A DNA stretch of 64,000 bases from Candidatus Krumholzibacteriia bacterium (lineage in GTDB: Bacteria > Krumholzibacteriota > Krumholzibacteriia > LZORAL124-64-63), in NCBI GenBank assembly GCA_016744705.1, contig JADGDU010000018.1:37625-101624 (forward strand), read 5' to 3'. A program made the position numbers and the translations under genes. Below, one piece after another: positions 8,795 to 17,641 of this stretch (positions are counted from its first letter, which is position 1; each line of letters opens with the position of its first letter). The notes under the pieces are model-generated. The model was not told the DNA's origin, made no database searches, and saw only the letters and a program-made list of their open reading frames with translations.

Positions 8795-9679
8795 ATGATG
8801 ACTTTTCTGAGCCAAGCGGCTGTGGGCGAAACTGCCACTCAATCAGTGGGTGAAGCCACCGGATTCGTGGCTGCAGCCATGGAATTTCTGAAAGCAAACG
8901 GACCAACCTATGTCATGCAGATTGTTGTGGCCATTCTCGTCTTTATCGTTGGTCGCATTGCTGCCGGCGCCGTGCGCAATGGCATTAAAAAAGTAATGCT
9001 GTCCCGGGGTGTGGACGCCAGCCTTGCCGGTTTCGTCGGTAGCCTGGCTTACTTCTCCATCATGGCCTTCACTGTCATCGCCGTCATTGGACGCTTCGGT
9101 GTGCAGACTGCCAGCTTTGTTGCCATTCTGGGTGCTGCTGGTTTTGCCATTGGTATGGCTCTGCAAGGCACCCTGGCCAACTTCGCCAGTGGCGTCATGA
9201 TTCTCCTCTTCCGTCCCTTCAAAACTGGCGACTTCATCGAAGCCGGCGGTGTGGTTGGTTCGGTCAAGGACATCCAGATTTTCAGCACCACTATTGCCAC
9301 TGGTGATAACATCCGTATCACCGTGCCCAATGGCCAGCTGTACGGTGGCGTCATCAAAAACTACAATGGCTACGAAACCCGCCGGGTGGATATGGTCATG
9401 GGCATCGGTTACGGCTCAGATATCAATAAGGCCATGGAAATCATCGGTGACCTGTTGGCTAAAGACGATCGTGTTTTGAAAGATCCAGCAGTGGGCATCG
9501 CCGTGGGCGAGTTGGCCGACAGCAGCGTGAACATCAAGGTCCGCCCTTGGGTTTTGGCTTCGGATTACTGGGGATTGCACGGAGATTTCCACAAAAACTG
9601 TAAGGAAGCTTTTGATGCTGCTGGCATCGACATTCCTTTCCCGCAGACCGTTGTCCACATGAACAAACTGGATTCCTAG
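8795..9679 (+). CDS. mscS: Small-conductance mechanosensitive channel (MscS family)
   Basis: 295-residue inner-membrane channel that opens under membrane tension to release solutes on hypo-osmotic shock. There are three membrane segments (~residues 25-50, 75-100 and 105-130). The pore-lining helix is Gly/Ala-rich (GAAGFAIGMALQGTLANFASGVMILLFRPF), as in MscS TM3. The beta domain follows (GDFIEAGGVVGSVKDI, ITVPNGQLYGGVIKNYN), then the C-terminal alpha/beta domain. The frame is open back to 8765, but ATG 8795 is chosen because GGGAG sits at 8783-8787. Length is close to E. coli MscS. The next gene follows after 6 bases. Confidence 0.93.
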   Translation: MMTFLSQAAVGETATQSVGEATGFVAAAMEFLKANGPTYVMQIVVAILVFIVGRIAAGAVRNGIKKVMLSRGVDASLAGFVGSLAYFSIMAFTVIAVIGRFGVQTASFVAILGAAGFAIGMALQGTLANFASGVMILLFRPFKTGDFIEAGGVVGSVKDIQIFSTTIATGDNIRITVPNGQLYGGVIKNYNGYETRRVDMVMGIGYGSDINKAMEIIGDLLAKDDRVLKDPAVGIAVGELADSSVNIKVRPWVLASDYWGLHGDFHKNCKEAFDAAGIDIPFPQTVVHMNKLDS

Positions 9680-9685
9680 GAACCC

Positions 9686-10738
9686 ATGAAAAAGGAAATG
9701 AACGCAATGAATAATATGAAATGGTTGGGCGGATTCGCCCTGATCATGCTCCTGAGCATCAGTGTTGTGGTTCCGGCCATGGCCCAGGATGAAGAAGAGA
9801 GCAAAATCGGCATTTGGCAAAATAATGTTTCCTTGGGACTGAATGTGCTGCAGAGCTCATACAGCAACAACTGGAATGGCGGCGAAAAAGGCAGTGTCAA
9901 TTGGGCCGGAAACCTGGACGCTACCTTTGAAAAACAGTTCAGTGAGTTGACCAACTGGCGCAACACCCTGAAGCTCGCTTATGGGCAAACGCACCAGCAG
10001 GAACGCAACGGCGAAGGTGCTTTGTACTGGCAGAAACCTGACAAGACCGATGATATCATCGATTTTGAATCACTCTTCCGCTGGATGCCCGCGAGCCGCT
10101 GGGATCCCTTTGTCTCTTTCACTTTCACCTCGATGTTCGAGGACCTGAGTGATGTAGAGGGCCGCAGCCAGTCTTTTAATCCTCTGACGTTCAAAGAAAG
10201 CGCTGGTATTTCCCGGCCCTGGATTGACACTGAGGATCGTCAGTTGATGTCTCGTCTGGGTATTGCTTTTATCCAGAATAACCGTTCCTTCTTTGTGGAT
10301 GCGGCTCCCAGCATGGAGACTGTGAGCGAAACGTCCACCGAGTTGGCGGCTGAATTGATCACCGAATACAAAGTCGGTGCTTTGGATGGCCGTGTGGATT
10401 GGGAATCCCGTTTGATCCTCTCTCTGCCCTTCGTGTATTCCGGCAAGAGCGTTATTGAGGATGACATCGATTTGGTGGCAGCCGGCTTGCCTGATGATCT
10501 GGCTGATTACACGACCACCCTGGATGTTGACTGGGAGAATACTTTCACTGCCAATATCACCAAGGTGATTTCGGTGAAATTGTTCGTGCGCTGGGTCTAC
10601 GACAAATACGACAACACGGTGACTCCCGTGGTGGAAGAAGGAAACCTGGTGAACATTTCGGATGTGCACAATGCCATCCGTAAAGCCGGGCAATTCAAAC
10701 AGACTCTGGCTTTGGGTTTCACCTACAAGTTCATCTAG
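9686..10738 (+). CDS. DUF3078-like outer-membrane beta-barrel protein
   Basis: 350-residue exported protein with a signal peptide ending near AMAQ (residues ~30-34). The mature N-terminus has LGLNVLQSSYSNNWNGGEKG and WAGNLDATF, the WxxGG-type pattern of DUF3078 barrel proteins known mostly from FCB bacteria. Strands alternate to the C-terminus (TLALGFTYKFI), ending in an aromatic-rich last strand typical of outer-membrane proteins. The function of the family is unknown. It is only 6 bases after mscS and ends at a bidirectional terminator, so the two may form an operon. ATG 9686 and ATG 9707 are both possible starts. Confidence 0.65.
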   Translation: MKKEMNAMNNMKWLGGFALIMLLSISVVVPAMAQDEEESKIGIWQNNVSLGLNVLQSSYSNNWNGGEKGSVNWAGNLDATFEKQFSELTNWRNTLKLAYGQTHQQERNGEGALYWQKPDKTDDIIDFESLFRWMPASRWDPFVSFTFTSMFEDLSDVEGRSQSFNPLTFKESAGISRPWIDTEDRQLMSRLGIAFIQNNRSFFVDAAPSMETVSETSTELAAELITEYKVGALDGRVDWESRLILSLPFVYSGKSVIEDDIDLVAAGLPDDLADYTTTLDVDWENTFTANITKVISVKLFVRWVYDKYDNTVTPVVEEGNLVNISDVHNAIRKAGQFKQTLALGFTYKFI

Positions 10739-10757
10739 ACTCTGTTTCGTAGTACAA

Positions 10758-10795
10758 AAAACGGCCATGCTTCTTTGTTGGAGCATGGCCGTTTT
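10758..10795. terminator. Bidirectional terminator between convergent genes
   Basis: AAAACGGCCATGCT pairs perfectly with AGCATGGCCGTTTT around a 10-base loop. Flanking A and T runs supply a U-tract on both strands. It serves the DUF3078-like gene on plus and the isochorismatase gene on minus. Confidence 0.9.
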
Positions 10796-10811
10796 CTTTG
10801 TTTGCGGCAGG

Positions 10812-11384
10812 TCAGCTTTCTTTCAGCAAATTTGAGACAGTTTTGAAGTCATTGGTGCCGGCCTTGTGCAGTAACTCAAACATCAGCATCTGTACACCCA
10901 TACTTTGCACTCCCAATTCGGACATACGGGTCATGCCGATCTGGCGGTTGGCTGCTGTGCATGAGCTGATGGCATCCATGGCCACAGCCACTTGTTTTCC
11001 ATCCCGAAGCAGGTCGGCAGCAGTTTGGTAAATGCACACATGGGCTTCGATACCGCAGAGGATAATCTGATCTCGCCCGGTTTTGGCCAGTGCTTCCTGA
11101 AAACCCGAATCGGCGGCACAGCTGAAATGGATCTTCTCAATGGGCTTCAGCGGCTTGAAGTGATTGCGCAGCTCGGTGACGGTGACTCCCAGAGCTCGGG
11201 AATAGTGCTCCGTCACCAAAATGGGCACGTCCAGCTGTTGGCAGAACTTTATGAGACGGGACGATCCATTGATGACCTGATCCATGCCATGGATCAGATC
11301 CCGGAAGCGTTCCTGGATATCGACAACCACCAGGACAGAACGGTCAAGGGTCAGGCGGTCGGGTATGTTTTTATTGTCCTTCAT
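10812..11384 (-). CDS. Isochorismatase-fold cysteine hydrolase
   Basis: 190-residue cytosolic hydrolase of the isochorismatase/nicotinamidase superfamily. The catalytic triad is visible: Asp22 in LVVVDIQERF, Lys84 in KPIEKIHFSC and Cys117 in CGIEAHVC. The length and the GIEAHVC variant of the nucleophile loop fit the YcaC/ISOC1-like branch, whose substrates are mostly unassigned. AGGAGGAG lies about 11 bases before the start. It is last in a minus-strand run behind the PLD-like gene (51-base gap), and nothing in the context gives a substrate. Confidence 0.82.
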   Translation of the reverse strand: MKDNKNIPDRLTLDRSVLVVVDIQERFRDLIHGMDQVINGSSRLIKFCQQLDVPILVTEHYSRALGVTVTELRNHFKPLKPIEKIHFSCAADSGFQEALAKTGRDQIILCGIEAHVCIYQTAADLLRDGKQVAVAMDAISSCTAANRQIGMTRMSELGVQSMGVQMLMFELLHKAGTNDFKTVSNLLKES

Positions 11385-11435
11385 TTTTGTTGTTTCTCCT
11401 CCTGAGTAAATTTCATTGGAACAAACAGCGGGTGG

Positions 11436-12743
11436 CTATTGGTTCCTCTTGGGTGGTTGGTATTGCCCACCTGGGTCTACGATTTCGGCGTAAGGGCTAT
11501 CCCATCCCTTGGCAAAGAAGCGGTTCAAAGGTTGGGCCGCACCTACTCCGTGAAAGAAAAGGCTGATGTTGCGGGAGGCATAAAAATAATCCCTGGACCA
11601 GTTGGAAGTTCCCACCCAGGCTGCTTTGCCATCCACAGTGAGATACTTAGGGTGTTCAACCCTTCCGTAGGCAATGAAGCCTTTGCTGTGATCGGGAATG
11701 TTGGAAAATTTAACCTCAATGTTGCGCACCGCCGCCAGGCTTTGAATCCAGTGCAATTTATAATGAACTTTGGACCAATTGGAAAGCAGGATGTTGACTT
11801 TGACTTTACGAGCAGCGGCCCGGCGCAGGGCGTTGTCCAGGTCGGCAAAAAACAATCCCGCGCGGTCAGAGACATTGTAAGATAATAACTGCAGATGGAC
11901 CGTCTCCTGGGCGGAGTCAATGAGTTCCACCAACAAGGGCAAATCCCAAGGGATCCCCTCAGGGTTTCCAGCTGCTGGACTGGCAGCTAAAACGGCCTGC
12001 ACCACTTCACCGGTGGGAGTCTCCAGCAGGGAATGGGGGAGGGCAGCAAAGTTAGGCGTAGGAATGATTTTATCGGGGAGGCCTGCATCAGAACCCCCGG
12101 CAATGGTCCAATCCACCTGGAATATTCGTTTCAGGTCCCGAGCCATTTCCGGGTGGGTGATTAAGGCGCCCAATTCTCTGATTTGGGTCATGGCGCGCCA
12201 GTCCCAGTTTTGGGACCCCACGTACAGGGTTTTTTCATCCACCACGAAATATTTCGCGTGCATGACACCGCCCCATTGGGGACCCACATCAATGACCCGG
12301 CTTTCCATGCCGTCGATGGCATCCAGCCAGGCCAGGGCTTCCGGGTAGGTTTTTTGGAATTTGGAATCCCCCAGCACCTGAACCTGTACGCCCTTTTCAG
12401 CGGCGGAGGCTAAAGCCGCGGTGCTCGTGATCAGGTGATCCTCAATGCCCGTGGGGGCCTTGGAATCTTCTCCATCCCCAATTCTGCTGAAATAAAAGCT
12501 TCCCACATCAATGCTGGATTGGGCCTTCATCAACTCCGTTGGCCATACGCGACAAGCCTCGGGAAACTCTGCCAGATCCAGGACGGTTTCTTCGGGGAAG
12601 CTTTCCAAAAACTGAAGAGTTCCCAAGACTGGTTCCTTAGTTTTTTGAGCGTTGGGAGGGGGCGCGGTAGCGCAAGATGCGGTCCCCAAAAGTAGAAGCA
12701 ACAGCGGCAGAATCATTGAGGTTGGTTTCTGTGAGGTGGACAT
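11436..12743 (-). CDS. Phospholipase D-like lipoprotein with two HKD motifs
   Basis: 435-residue probable lipoprotein with a signal peptide ending in a GTASC lipobox near residue 24 and a Pro-rich linker after it. It carries two phospholipase-D half-sites, HAKYFVVDEKTLYVGSQNWD and HPKYLTVDGKAAWVGTSNWS, each with H-x-K-x4-D and the downstream GSxNW/GTSNW. The spacing of the two halves is like the PLD3/PLD4/cardiolipin-synthase-type superfamily. It should act in the periplasm as a phosphodiesterase on lipid or nucleic acid; the sequence does not tell which. AAGGATCC provides the ribosome site. It starts 10 bases after the DUF2007 gene stop, so the two are likely cotranscribed. Confidence 0.85.
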   Translation of the reverse strand: MSTSQKPTSMILPLLLLLLGTASCATAPPPNAQKTKEPVLGTLQFLESFPEETVLDLAEFPEACRVWPTELMKAQSSIDVGSFYFSRIGDGEDSKAPTGIEDHLITSTAALASAAEKGVQVQVLGDSKFQKTYPEALAWLDAIDGMESRVIDVGPQWGGVMHAKYFVVDEKTLYVGSQNWDWRAMTQIRELGALITHPEMARDLKRIFQVDWTIAGGSDAGLPDKIIPTPNFAALPHSLLETPTGEVVQAVLAASPAAGNPEGIPWDLPLLVELIDSAQETVHLQLLSYNVSDRAGLFFADLDNALRRAAARKVKVNILLSNWSKVHYKLHWIQSLAAVRNIEVKFSNIPDHSKGFIAYGRVEHPKYLTVDGKAAWVGTSNWSRDYFYASRNISLFFHGVGAAQPLNRFFAKGWDSPYAEIVDPGGQYQPPKRNQ

Positions 12744-12753
12744 GTGTGGATCC

Positions 12754-13143
12754 TTAAGGAGTGGCGTCGGTGGTGAAATTAGCCAGAACTTCTGCGGCTT
12801 TTACCCGATCTTCGGAATTGACGAAAAAATCAACATCACCGGAAACGGGATTGAAATTGAGGCGCCCAAAACCAAAGAGATCCTGGAGGCCTTCGTTGCG
12901 AACCATAGCCGGGATACCGGCTTCGTCCAAAAGAGATTTGGCCAGGGCCACAATACCTGGATCCTGGGTGGAAAAAACCTGCACTAGATCCAGGTCACCT
13001 TTGACGAATTTTGGCTTATCTTTGGCTACCAAGATTTCCTGTAATATGGGCAGGGATACCAAGGGCACATGGCAATCGGCACAAAGCATCACATGATCCT
13101 GATATTCGGCTTCGCATTTGGGACAGAACATAATCGTCTCCAT
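12754..13143 (-). CDS. Zinc-ribbon plus DUF2007-like protein
   Basis: 129-residue soluble protein. The N-terminal zinc ribbon has CPKC and CADC pairs (residues ~8-26). After a linker comes a small alpha/beta domain (VQVFSTQDPGIVALAKSLLD, then AGIPAMVRNEG and a VDFFV strand), typical of DUF2007 putative signal-transducing proteins. Starts at 13143 and 13131 are both possible; the second has GGAG six bases upstream and begins directly at MFCPKC. It is first in the minus-strand run with the PLD-like lipoprotein. Confidence 0.7.
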   Translation of the reverse strand: METIMFCPKCEAEYQDHVMLCADCHVPLVSLPILQEILVAKDKPKFVKGDLDLVQVFSTQDPGIVALAKSLLDEAGIPAMVRNEGLQDLFGFGRLNFNPVSGDVDFFVNSEDRVKAAEVLANFTTDATP

Positions 13144-13289
13144 TCGTTTGAGCCTCTTGTAGCATGTTTCAAATTTACCAGAATTTGGGTATTCTGGAAA
13201 GGCCTTGACCTTGCCGTTTGCTAAAATGGCTCTATGTTGCCTTCAAGTGGAGCAGCCCGTTCACGGAGGAACAATAAGGACGGGTAATT

Positions 13290-14516
13290 ATGGACGAATT
13301 GCAACATGATCCTCATGAGGGTCAGTTGCGGCGGTTTTCCCTGGAATTAAGACAACAGGTGGTCGGACAACCGGGAGCCATTGACAAGCTGACTGATAGT
13401 CTGAGCCGGCTTATGGCCGGAATCCAGGACCCAGACCGACCTTTGCTGGCTATGCTCTTTATGGGCCCCACGGGAGTGGGTAAAACTGAAACTGTCCGGG
13501 CCTTGGCCCGGATTCTTTTTGGCCACCAACGCGCCTTCACTCGGGTCAATTGTCAGGAATATGCCGCTCATTTCAATTTGTCCAAATTAATGGGGTCGCC
13601 CCCTGGTTATGTGGGTGGCGAAATCAAGCCCCTGGTGTGCCAGGAAAACCTGGACCGCCATTGCCTGAAAGCCCAAAAAGATGGCGTGGGTTTGGTGGCC
13701 CAGGAAGATTCCTTGCTGTGCAATCTTCTGGGGGGCACTGGGAACAATCCTCTTTCCCTGGTTCTTTTTGATGAAATCGAAAAAGCCCATCCTAAGATGT
13801 GGGATTTGTTGCTGGGCATTTTGGAAGAGGGCCAATTGACCCTGGCCAATAATGAAGAAAGCAATTTTCGTAACTCCATCATTATCCTGACCACAAATGT
13901 GGGCAGTGAAGCTATGAGTGCCCGATTGGGGCATGAAGGCATCGGTTTTAGTTCTTCTGAGCGGGTCACTGCCGCTGATATGGATATGGCTGCCTGGCGT
14001 GCAGCCCGAAAAACATTTCCCATCGAATTTTTAAATCGTTTTGACCAAATCATCACTTTTGCTCCTCTGCAGGATGAAGACCTGTTGCGAATTCTGGACC
14101 TGCTGGTTTCCCGTTTTCACCGCCGCACACTGGCCGCCAACAACCCCTTCCTGATCCACCTGACACCCGCCGCCAAAATCCGCATCATTGAACACAAGGC
14201 CGACCCGTCTTTGGGGGCACGTCCTTTGGCCCGGGCACTGGACCAATTGGTGGTCACACCACTGTCGCATTTTGTGGTGCAGGGAAAGGTTCAAGGGGGA
14301 GATTTGATTTTCATAGATGCTGACGAATCGGGATTCCGCTTCCACCGACAGAAAGCTGGAGCTGATCTGCAGAGGGGGCTGGAAGATCCGGTCCTGCCGG
14401 TTGTGAAATGGGTCTCGGCCATGATCAGTAGCGGAGATGACGGTGGGGCTAAGGAGGAAATCACGGAAGAGATTAAGGAGATCGCTGCCGAGGCGGGCGG
14501 TGGGGAGAATACTTAA
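13290..14516 (+). CDS. Stand-alone ClpB-D2-like AAA+ ATPase
   Basis: 408-residue AAA+ ATPase equivalent to the second ring (D2) of ClpA/ClpB with no N-domain or D1. Visible parts are Walker A GPTGVGKT (59-66), pore loop GYVGGE (106-111), Walker B LVLFDE (157-162), sensor 1 ILTTNVGS, arginine finger in FLNRFDQI and sensor 2 DPSLGARPL. Between the pore loop and Walker B there are about 28 extra residues containing Cys117, Cys125 and Cys144, absent from ordinary ClpB. No ClpP-binding IGF/IGL loop is evident. It probably remodels or unfolds proteins as a single ring. ATG 13290 has AAGGA upstream. It converges on the transketolase gene. Confidence 0.8.
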   Translation: MDELQHDPHEGQLRRFSLELRQQVVGQPGAIDKLTDSLSRLMAGIQDPDRPLLAMLFMGPTGVGKTETVRALARILFGHQRAFTRVNCQEYAAHFNLSKLMGSPPGYVGGEIKPLVCQENLDRHCLKAQKDGVGLVAQEDSLLCNLLGGTGNNPLSLVLFDEIEKAHPKMWDLLLGILEEGQLTLANNEESNFRNSIIILTTNVGSEAMSARLGHEGIGFSSSERVTAADMDMAAWRAARKTFPIEFLNRFDQIITFAPLQDEDLLRILDLLVSRFHRRTLAANNPFLIHLTPAAKIRIIEHKADPSLGARPLARALDQLVVTPLSHFVVQGKVQGGDLIFIDADESGFRFHRQKAGADLQRGLEDPVLPVVKWVSAMISSGDDGGAKEEITEEIKEIAAEAGGGENT

Positions 14517-14525
14517 GGACAGAGA

Positions 14526-14548
14526 GGCCCCGGGTTATTCCCGGGGCC
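14526..14548. terminator. GC-rich hairpin between convergent genes
   Basis: GGCCCCGGG pairs with CCCGGGGCC around a TTATT loop in the gap between the AAA+ gene and the transketolase-like gene. There is no U-tract on either side, so it may slow polymerase or protect 3' ends and not be a classical intrinsic terminator. Confidence 0.45.
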
Positions 14549-14578
14549 CCCCATGATCATCAGAATTCAGAGACCCAA

Positions 14579-16930
14579 TCAGCTGCGCGCCTCTTTCATC
14601 ATCATAGCCAATTCTTCCATGCGCTTCTCATAGTCTTCCGCAAAAGTGACCACACCTTTGGTGATGGATTGGGCGTCGATGCCAGCGCTTTCGCACATCT
14701 CATCGCCGCTGCCGCCATCCCGCCATTGGTCGTCCCAGTCGCTGCTCATGGCGTAGCGATCGGCAAGGGCATTGAATTTCCAATCACCCATGGTCCGGCG
14801 GGCCGTATTGGTCAGGTAGGTGCTGTTCATTCGGTCGCCGGAAGTGAGCACTGTGTTCTGGTACTCATCATCCTGAAGAGCAAACAACTGGGGACTGGGC
14901 ACCGCTACAATTTTGACGTTCACACCAGCGGCATCGATGGCCGGCAGAGCGTCAATAAGGTTGGCTGTGCTCATGGTACCCTGCACCATGATGACCCCTT
15001 GTCGGGGCAGGCCCTCTTTGTAATCGCGCAAGATGTACGCGCCCTTGGCGGCTTCCAGATAGGAGCCCATACCCAATTCTTCGCGGTTGGGAATGGTCAC
15101 GCCGGGGCGTGTCAGGTGGAGGGCCACGATGGGTTTGTCAGTCTTCATGGCCGCCGCGAGCATCACGGGCACTTCGTTAAATTCCCAGGGATGGATGTTG
15201 ATGACATCACCATCGGGGAATAATTGGGTGGCAGCGGGGGCAAAGATACCAAAGTGAGTTCGGCCATCCTCAGCGGTTTCGGGACCGCTGTGACCTGCGA
15301 CCCAGAGGACCTTACCCAATTTCAATTGGCAGTCCTGATCCATCTGGCTGTACAGACGCATGGCACCGTACTTCAGATAACTGAAGGCGGCGTAGGTGCT
15401 GCAGGCTGTGTAGAATCCATTGAACTCTTCTTCAGGACGGTCGGACATGTTCACTGATGCGGCCCCAACCATCAAACCAGCGTTGGCGAATTCGGTGATG
15501 GCCTGGGGCAGGATCACGCCATCGGTGTTGGTTTTCCGGTCGTACCAGCCACCGTTTTTCATATCCCCGTAGTCTTTGCCAAACCCGGCGATATTGGTAG
15601 AGCCTGCCAGATCTGCAGAGCAGACCATAAACAGGGGACGTCCGTAGTTCTCCTGGCAATAACTGTTGATGTAGCTACCCCATTTGGCAAAGCCTGCACG
15701 GTTGGGAGCCTTGGTTCCTGGGGCGGCCCACATGTCTTCAGGATAGCTGGCAACATCGAACAAGCCCTCGTCGTTGAGAGGGTTTTTGTCTGTGGGCAGT
15801 TTAAATCCAGGGATGGATTCGGGCACGCTGTCGCCCAATTCCACCAGACGGTCTGCCAGGTAAGTCACCAGTTCATCGTTGCCGCGCAGAACGTCCAGGG
15901 CCACGTTCAGGTTGTCAGCAAATTGTTGGCGCATCTCAGCGGAGTCTTTGGGAGCAGCTTCCCCGGTTCCTACCCATTGTGCACCGTAGTTTTTGCTGAA
16001 ATCCTCACGGCCTTGCCAAAATTTATCTCCATTGCGGGGATGAGCGGCGCCATGGCTGTCATTGTCGAAGGTGTGATATCCGCGGCCCTTGCGGGTTTTG
16101 CCAAACATGAGGCCTGGGCGCAGGGGCGTATTGTCGCCGTGGCTGAGCTCGAGCAGTCCGCGGGTCACGTCGGTCCAGTCGCTGCCGTTGGCGGCCTCAT
16201 GAATATCCCAGCCATAACTGGTGAACCAGTCGCGGGGACTGCCGTGAACGATGCTGCTGAAACTGTGGGGATCGATGCCAAAATCGTTCCAATCCAAAAT
16301 CATGTGCAGGTTATCCAGGCCCAAACCGTAGGCCGAGTTTTTGGTCTCGTGCCAGCACCCAGCGGTGTGGCCGCCTTCGCCTTCGATGCCAAAGACTTTG
16401 ACCTCGCCAGCGCCGGCGCGCTTCAGGGCGATGGCTTCCCCAACACAGGCTGGGGCACCATGCCCACTGGGACCAGTGTTGAATTTGCAGAAGAGATTTT
16501 TATCAGCCATTTCAGTATGGCCAGGCAGGCCGCCCAGGTGGCGGAAGTCCAGAAGGTCTTCCCAGGTCAGGGTGCGCTCGCCGCCACCGTGCACCAGGTA
16601 TTTATCATCTCCGGTTTTTTTATGCATAACATTCAGAGCTTCATTGAAAGTGCTCAAAATGGCGTAAATCATGGGAGCGGTATGGCCGGCCACCAAAACA
16701 AAACGGTCGGCAAAACGTTTTTCGGGATGCCGGATATCGTAGCGCATGGCCCCACTGAGCATCAGGCTGATCATGTAATGGACTTTGGAGCGGCTGCCGC
16801 CCGGGTGCCCGCTCTGGCGGTAATTGAGCATCAGATCGATTTGCTGATCGACGACATCCTTCAAAATTTCCCAATGGGCGAAGTTGGCTTTTTGGGCATC
16901 GAAGAGTCTTTGGGTATCCGACACGGGCAT
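14579..16930 (-). CDS. Long divergent transketolase-family enzyme
   Basis: 783-residue thiamine-diphosphate enzyme with all three transketolase regions. The N-terminal TPP domain has QSGHPGGSRSK, GPSGHGAPACVGEAIALKRA and GIEGEGGHTAGCWHE followed by DWNDFGID. The Pyr domain has FMVCSADLAGSTNIAGF. The C-terminal domain has VQGTMSTANLIDALP. It is about 120 residues longer than E. coli transketolase (~663), and the diphosphate motif is altered from the usual GDGE. The ATG at 16930 is abutted by AGGAG; GTG 16924, two codons later, has better spacing and may be the true start. It may act on a ketose phosphate or another 2-oxo donor. Confidence 0.75.
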   Translation of the reverse strand: MPVSDTQRLFDAQKANFAHWEILKDVVDQQIDLMLNYRQSGHPGGSRSKVHYMISLMLSGAMRYDIRHPEKRFADRFVLVAGHTAPMIYAILSTFNEALNVMHKKTGDDKYLVHGGGERTLTWEDLLDFRHLGGLPGHTEMADKNLFCKFNTGPSGHGAPACVGEAIALKRAGAGEVKVFGIEGEGGHTAGCWHETKNSAYGLGLDNLHMILDWNDFGIDPHSFSSIVHGSPRDWFTSYGWDIHEAANGSDWTDVTRGLLELSHGDNTPLRPGLMFGKTRKGRGYHTFDNDSHGAAHPRNGDKFWQGREDFSKNYGAQWVGTGEAAPKDSAEMRQQFADNLNVALDVLRGNDELVTYLADRLVELGDSVPESIPGFKLPTDKNPLNDEGLFDVASYPEDMWAAPGTKAPNRAGFAKWGSYINSYCQENYGRPLFMVCSADLAGSTNIAGFGKDYGDMKNGGWYDRKTNTDGVILPQAITEFANAGLMVGAASVNMSDRPEEEFNGFYTACSTYAAFSYLKYGAMRLYSQMDQDCQLKLGKVLWVAGHSGPETAEDGRTHFGIFAPAATQLFPDGDVINIHPWEFNEVPVMLAAAMKTDKPIVALHLTRPGVTIPNREELGMGSYLEAAKGAYILRDYKEGLPRQGVIMVQGTMSTANLIDALPAIDAAGVNVKIVAVPSPQLFALQDDEYQNTVLTSGDRMNSTYLTNTARRTMGDWKFNALADRYAMSSDWDDQWRDGGSGDEMCESAGIDAQSITKGVVTFAEDYEKRMEELAMMMKEARS

Positions 16931-17102
16931 CTCCTCTCGGACGTGAGCCGGAACCAGAGCGACCGCCTGTTTCCGGAAAAACGCAGATTGTCATCAGAAA
17001 ATGGTAGATATGCTGAGGGGATTCAAGAGAGAATAAATTGCAGAAATGTGAGAGAGTGGAGCAAAGGTAAACAAATCAGGGTTAATCCTACGGAGGCGAT
17101 TC

Positions 17103-17513
17103 ATGAATGAATTGAGTGGTGCAAATCAATTTCAGGGCAATCCCGATTTTGCGAGTTCAGGCGAAGGCCACGGCATGGGCGTGACTTTCGGTAAAACGCT
17201 TGGAGATATGAAGTTTATGGGCGTGGTGGGCATGGTCTACGGTATCCTGACCTGTTTGTCGGTGGTGGGGGCCATCATGGGTGTTCCCATCATCATCGCC
17301 AGCAATCGATTTTTGGAATCAGTGAAAATTTTTGAGCAATATCGCCTCAGCAACCGACCCGAGGACATGGCCTCGGCTTTTCAAGAGCTGGGTCGTAGTT
17401 TTCGCCTCTTGAAAATTGTGGTGATGATCACCCTGGGGATGACGGTCTTGTACTTTGTGGGGATGATTCTATTTGGGGGCATTGCCATGCTGTCCAGTTT
17501 GGCTGGTGGCTAA
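17103..17513 (+). CDS. Small two-TM membrane protein (DUF5362-like)
   Basis: 136-residue inner-membrane protein. There are hydrophobic hairpins at ~residues 38-62 (VVGMVYGILTCLSVVGAIMG) and ~105-130, with a soluble helical stretch between them that has FLESVKIFEQY and DMASAFQELGRSFRLLK. The layout resembles the DUF5362 family, of unknown function; I hold that assignment loosely. GGAGG at 17091-17095 gives a good start. It is divergent from the transketolase gene and 128 bases upstream of the pentaheme cytochrome gene. Confidence 0.6.
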   Translation: MNELSGANQFQGNPDFASSGEGHGMGVTFGKTLGDMKFMGVVGMVYGILTCLSVVGAIMGVPIIIASNRFLESVKIFEQYRLSNRPEDMASAFQELGRSFRLLKIVVMITLGMTVLYFVGMILFGGIAMLSSLAGG

Positions 17514-17641
17514 ACTCTCGACTGGTGAAAATGAGAGGCAATTTCAATTAATGAAAATGGTTGATCACTTGGTCTTCGTGTTGGAAGATGGCCTCCAGTT
17601 ATGTGGCTGGTCTGGCTATTCTTAAACGGCAAGGTGCTGGA

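Noticed and set aside
15923..17110. 395-codon open frame on the plus strand opposite the transketolase gene
   Set aside because: The minus strand encodes recognisable transketolase motifs along its whole length. The plus frame has no family features and is a side effect of codon use.
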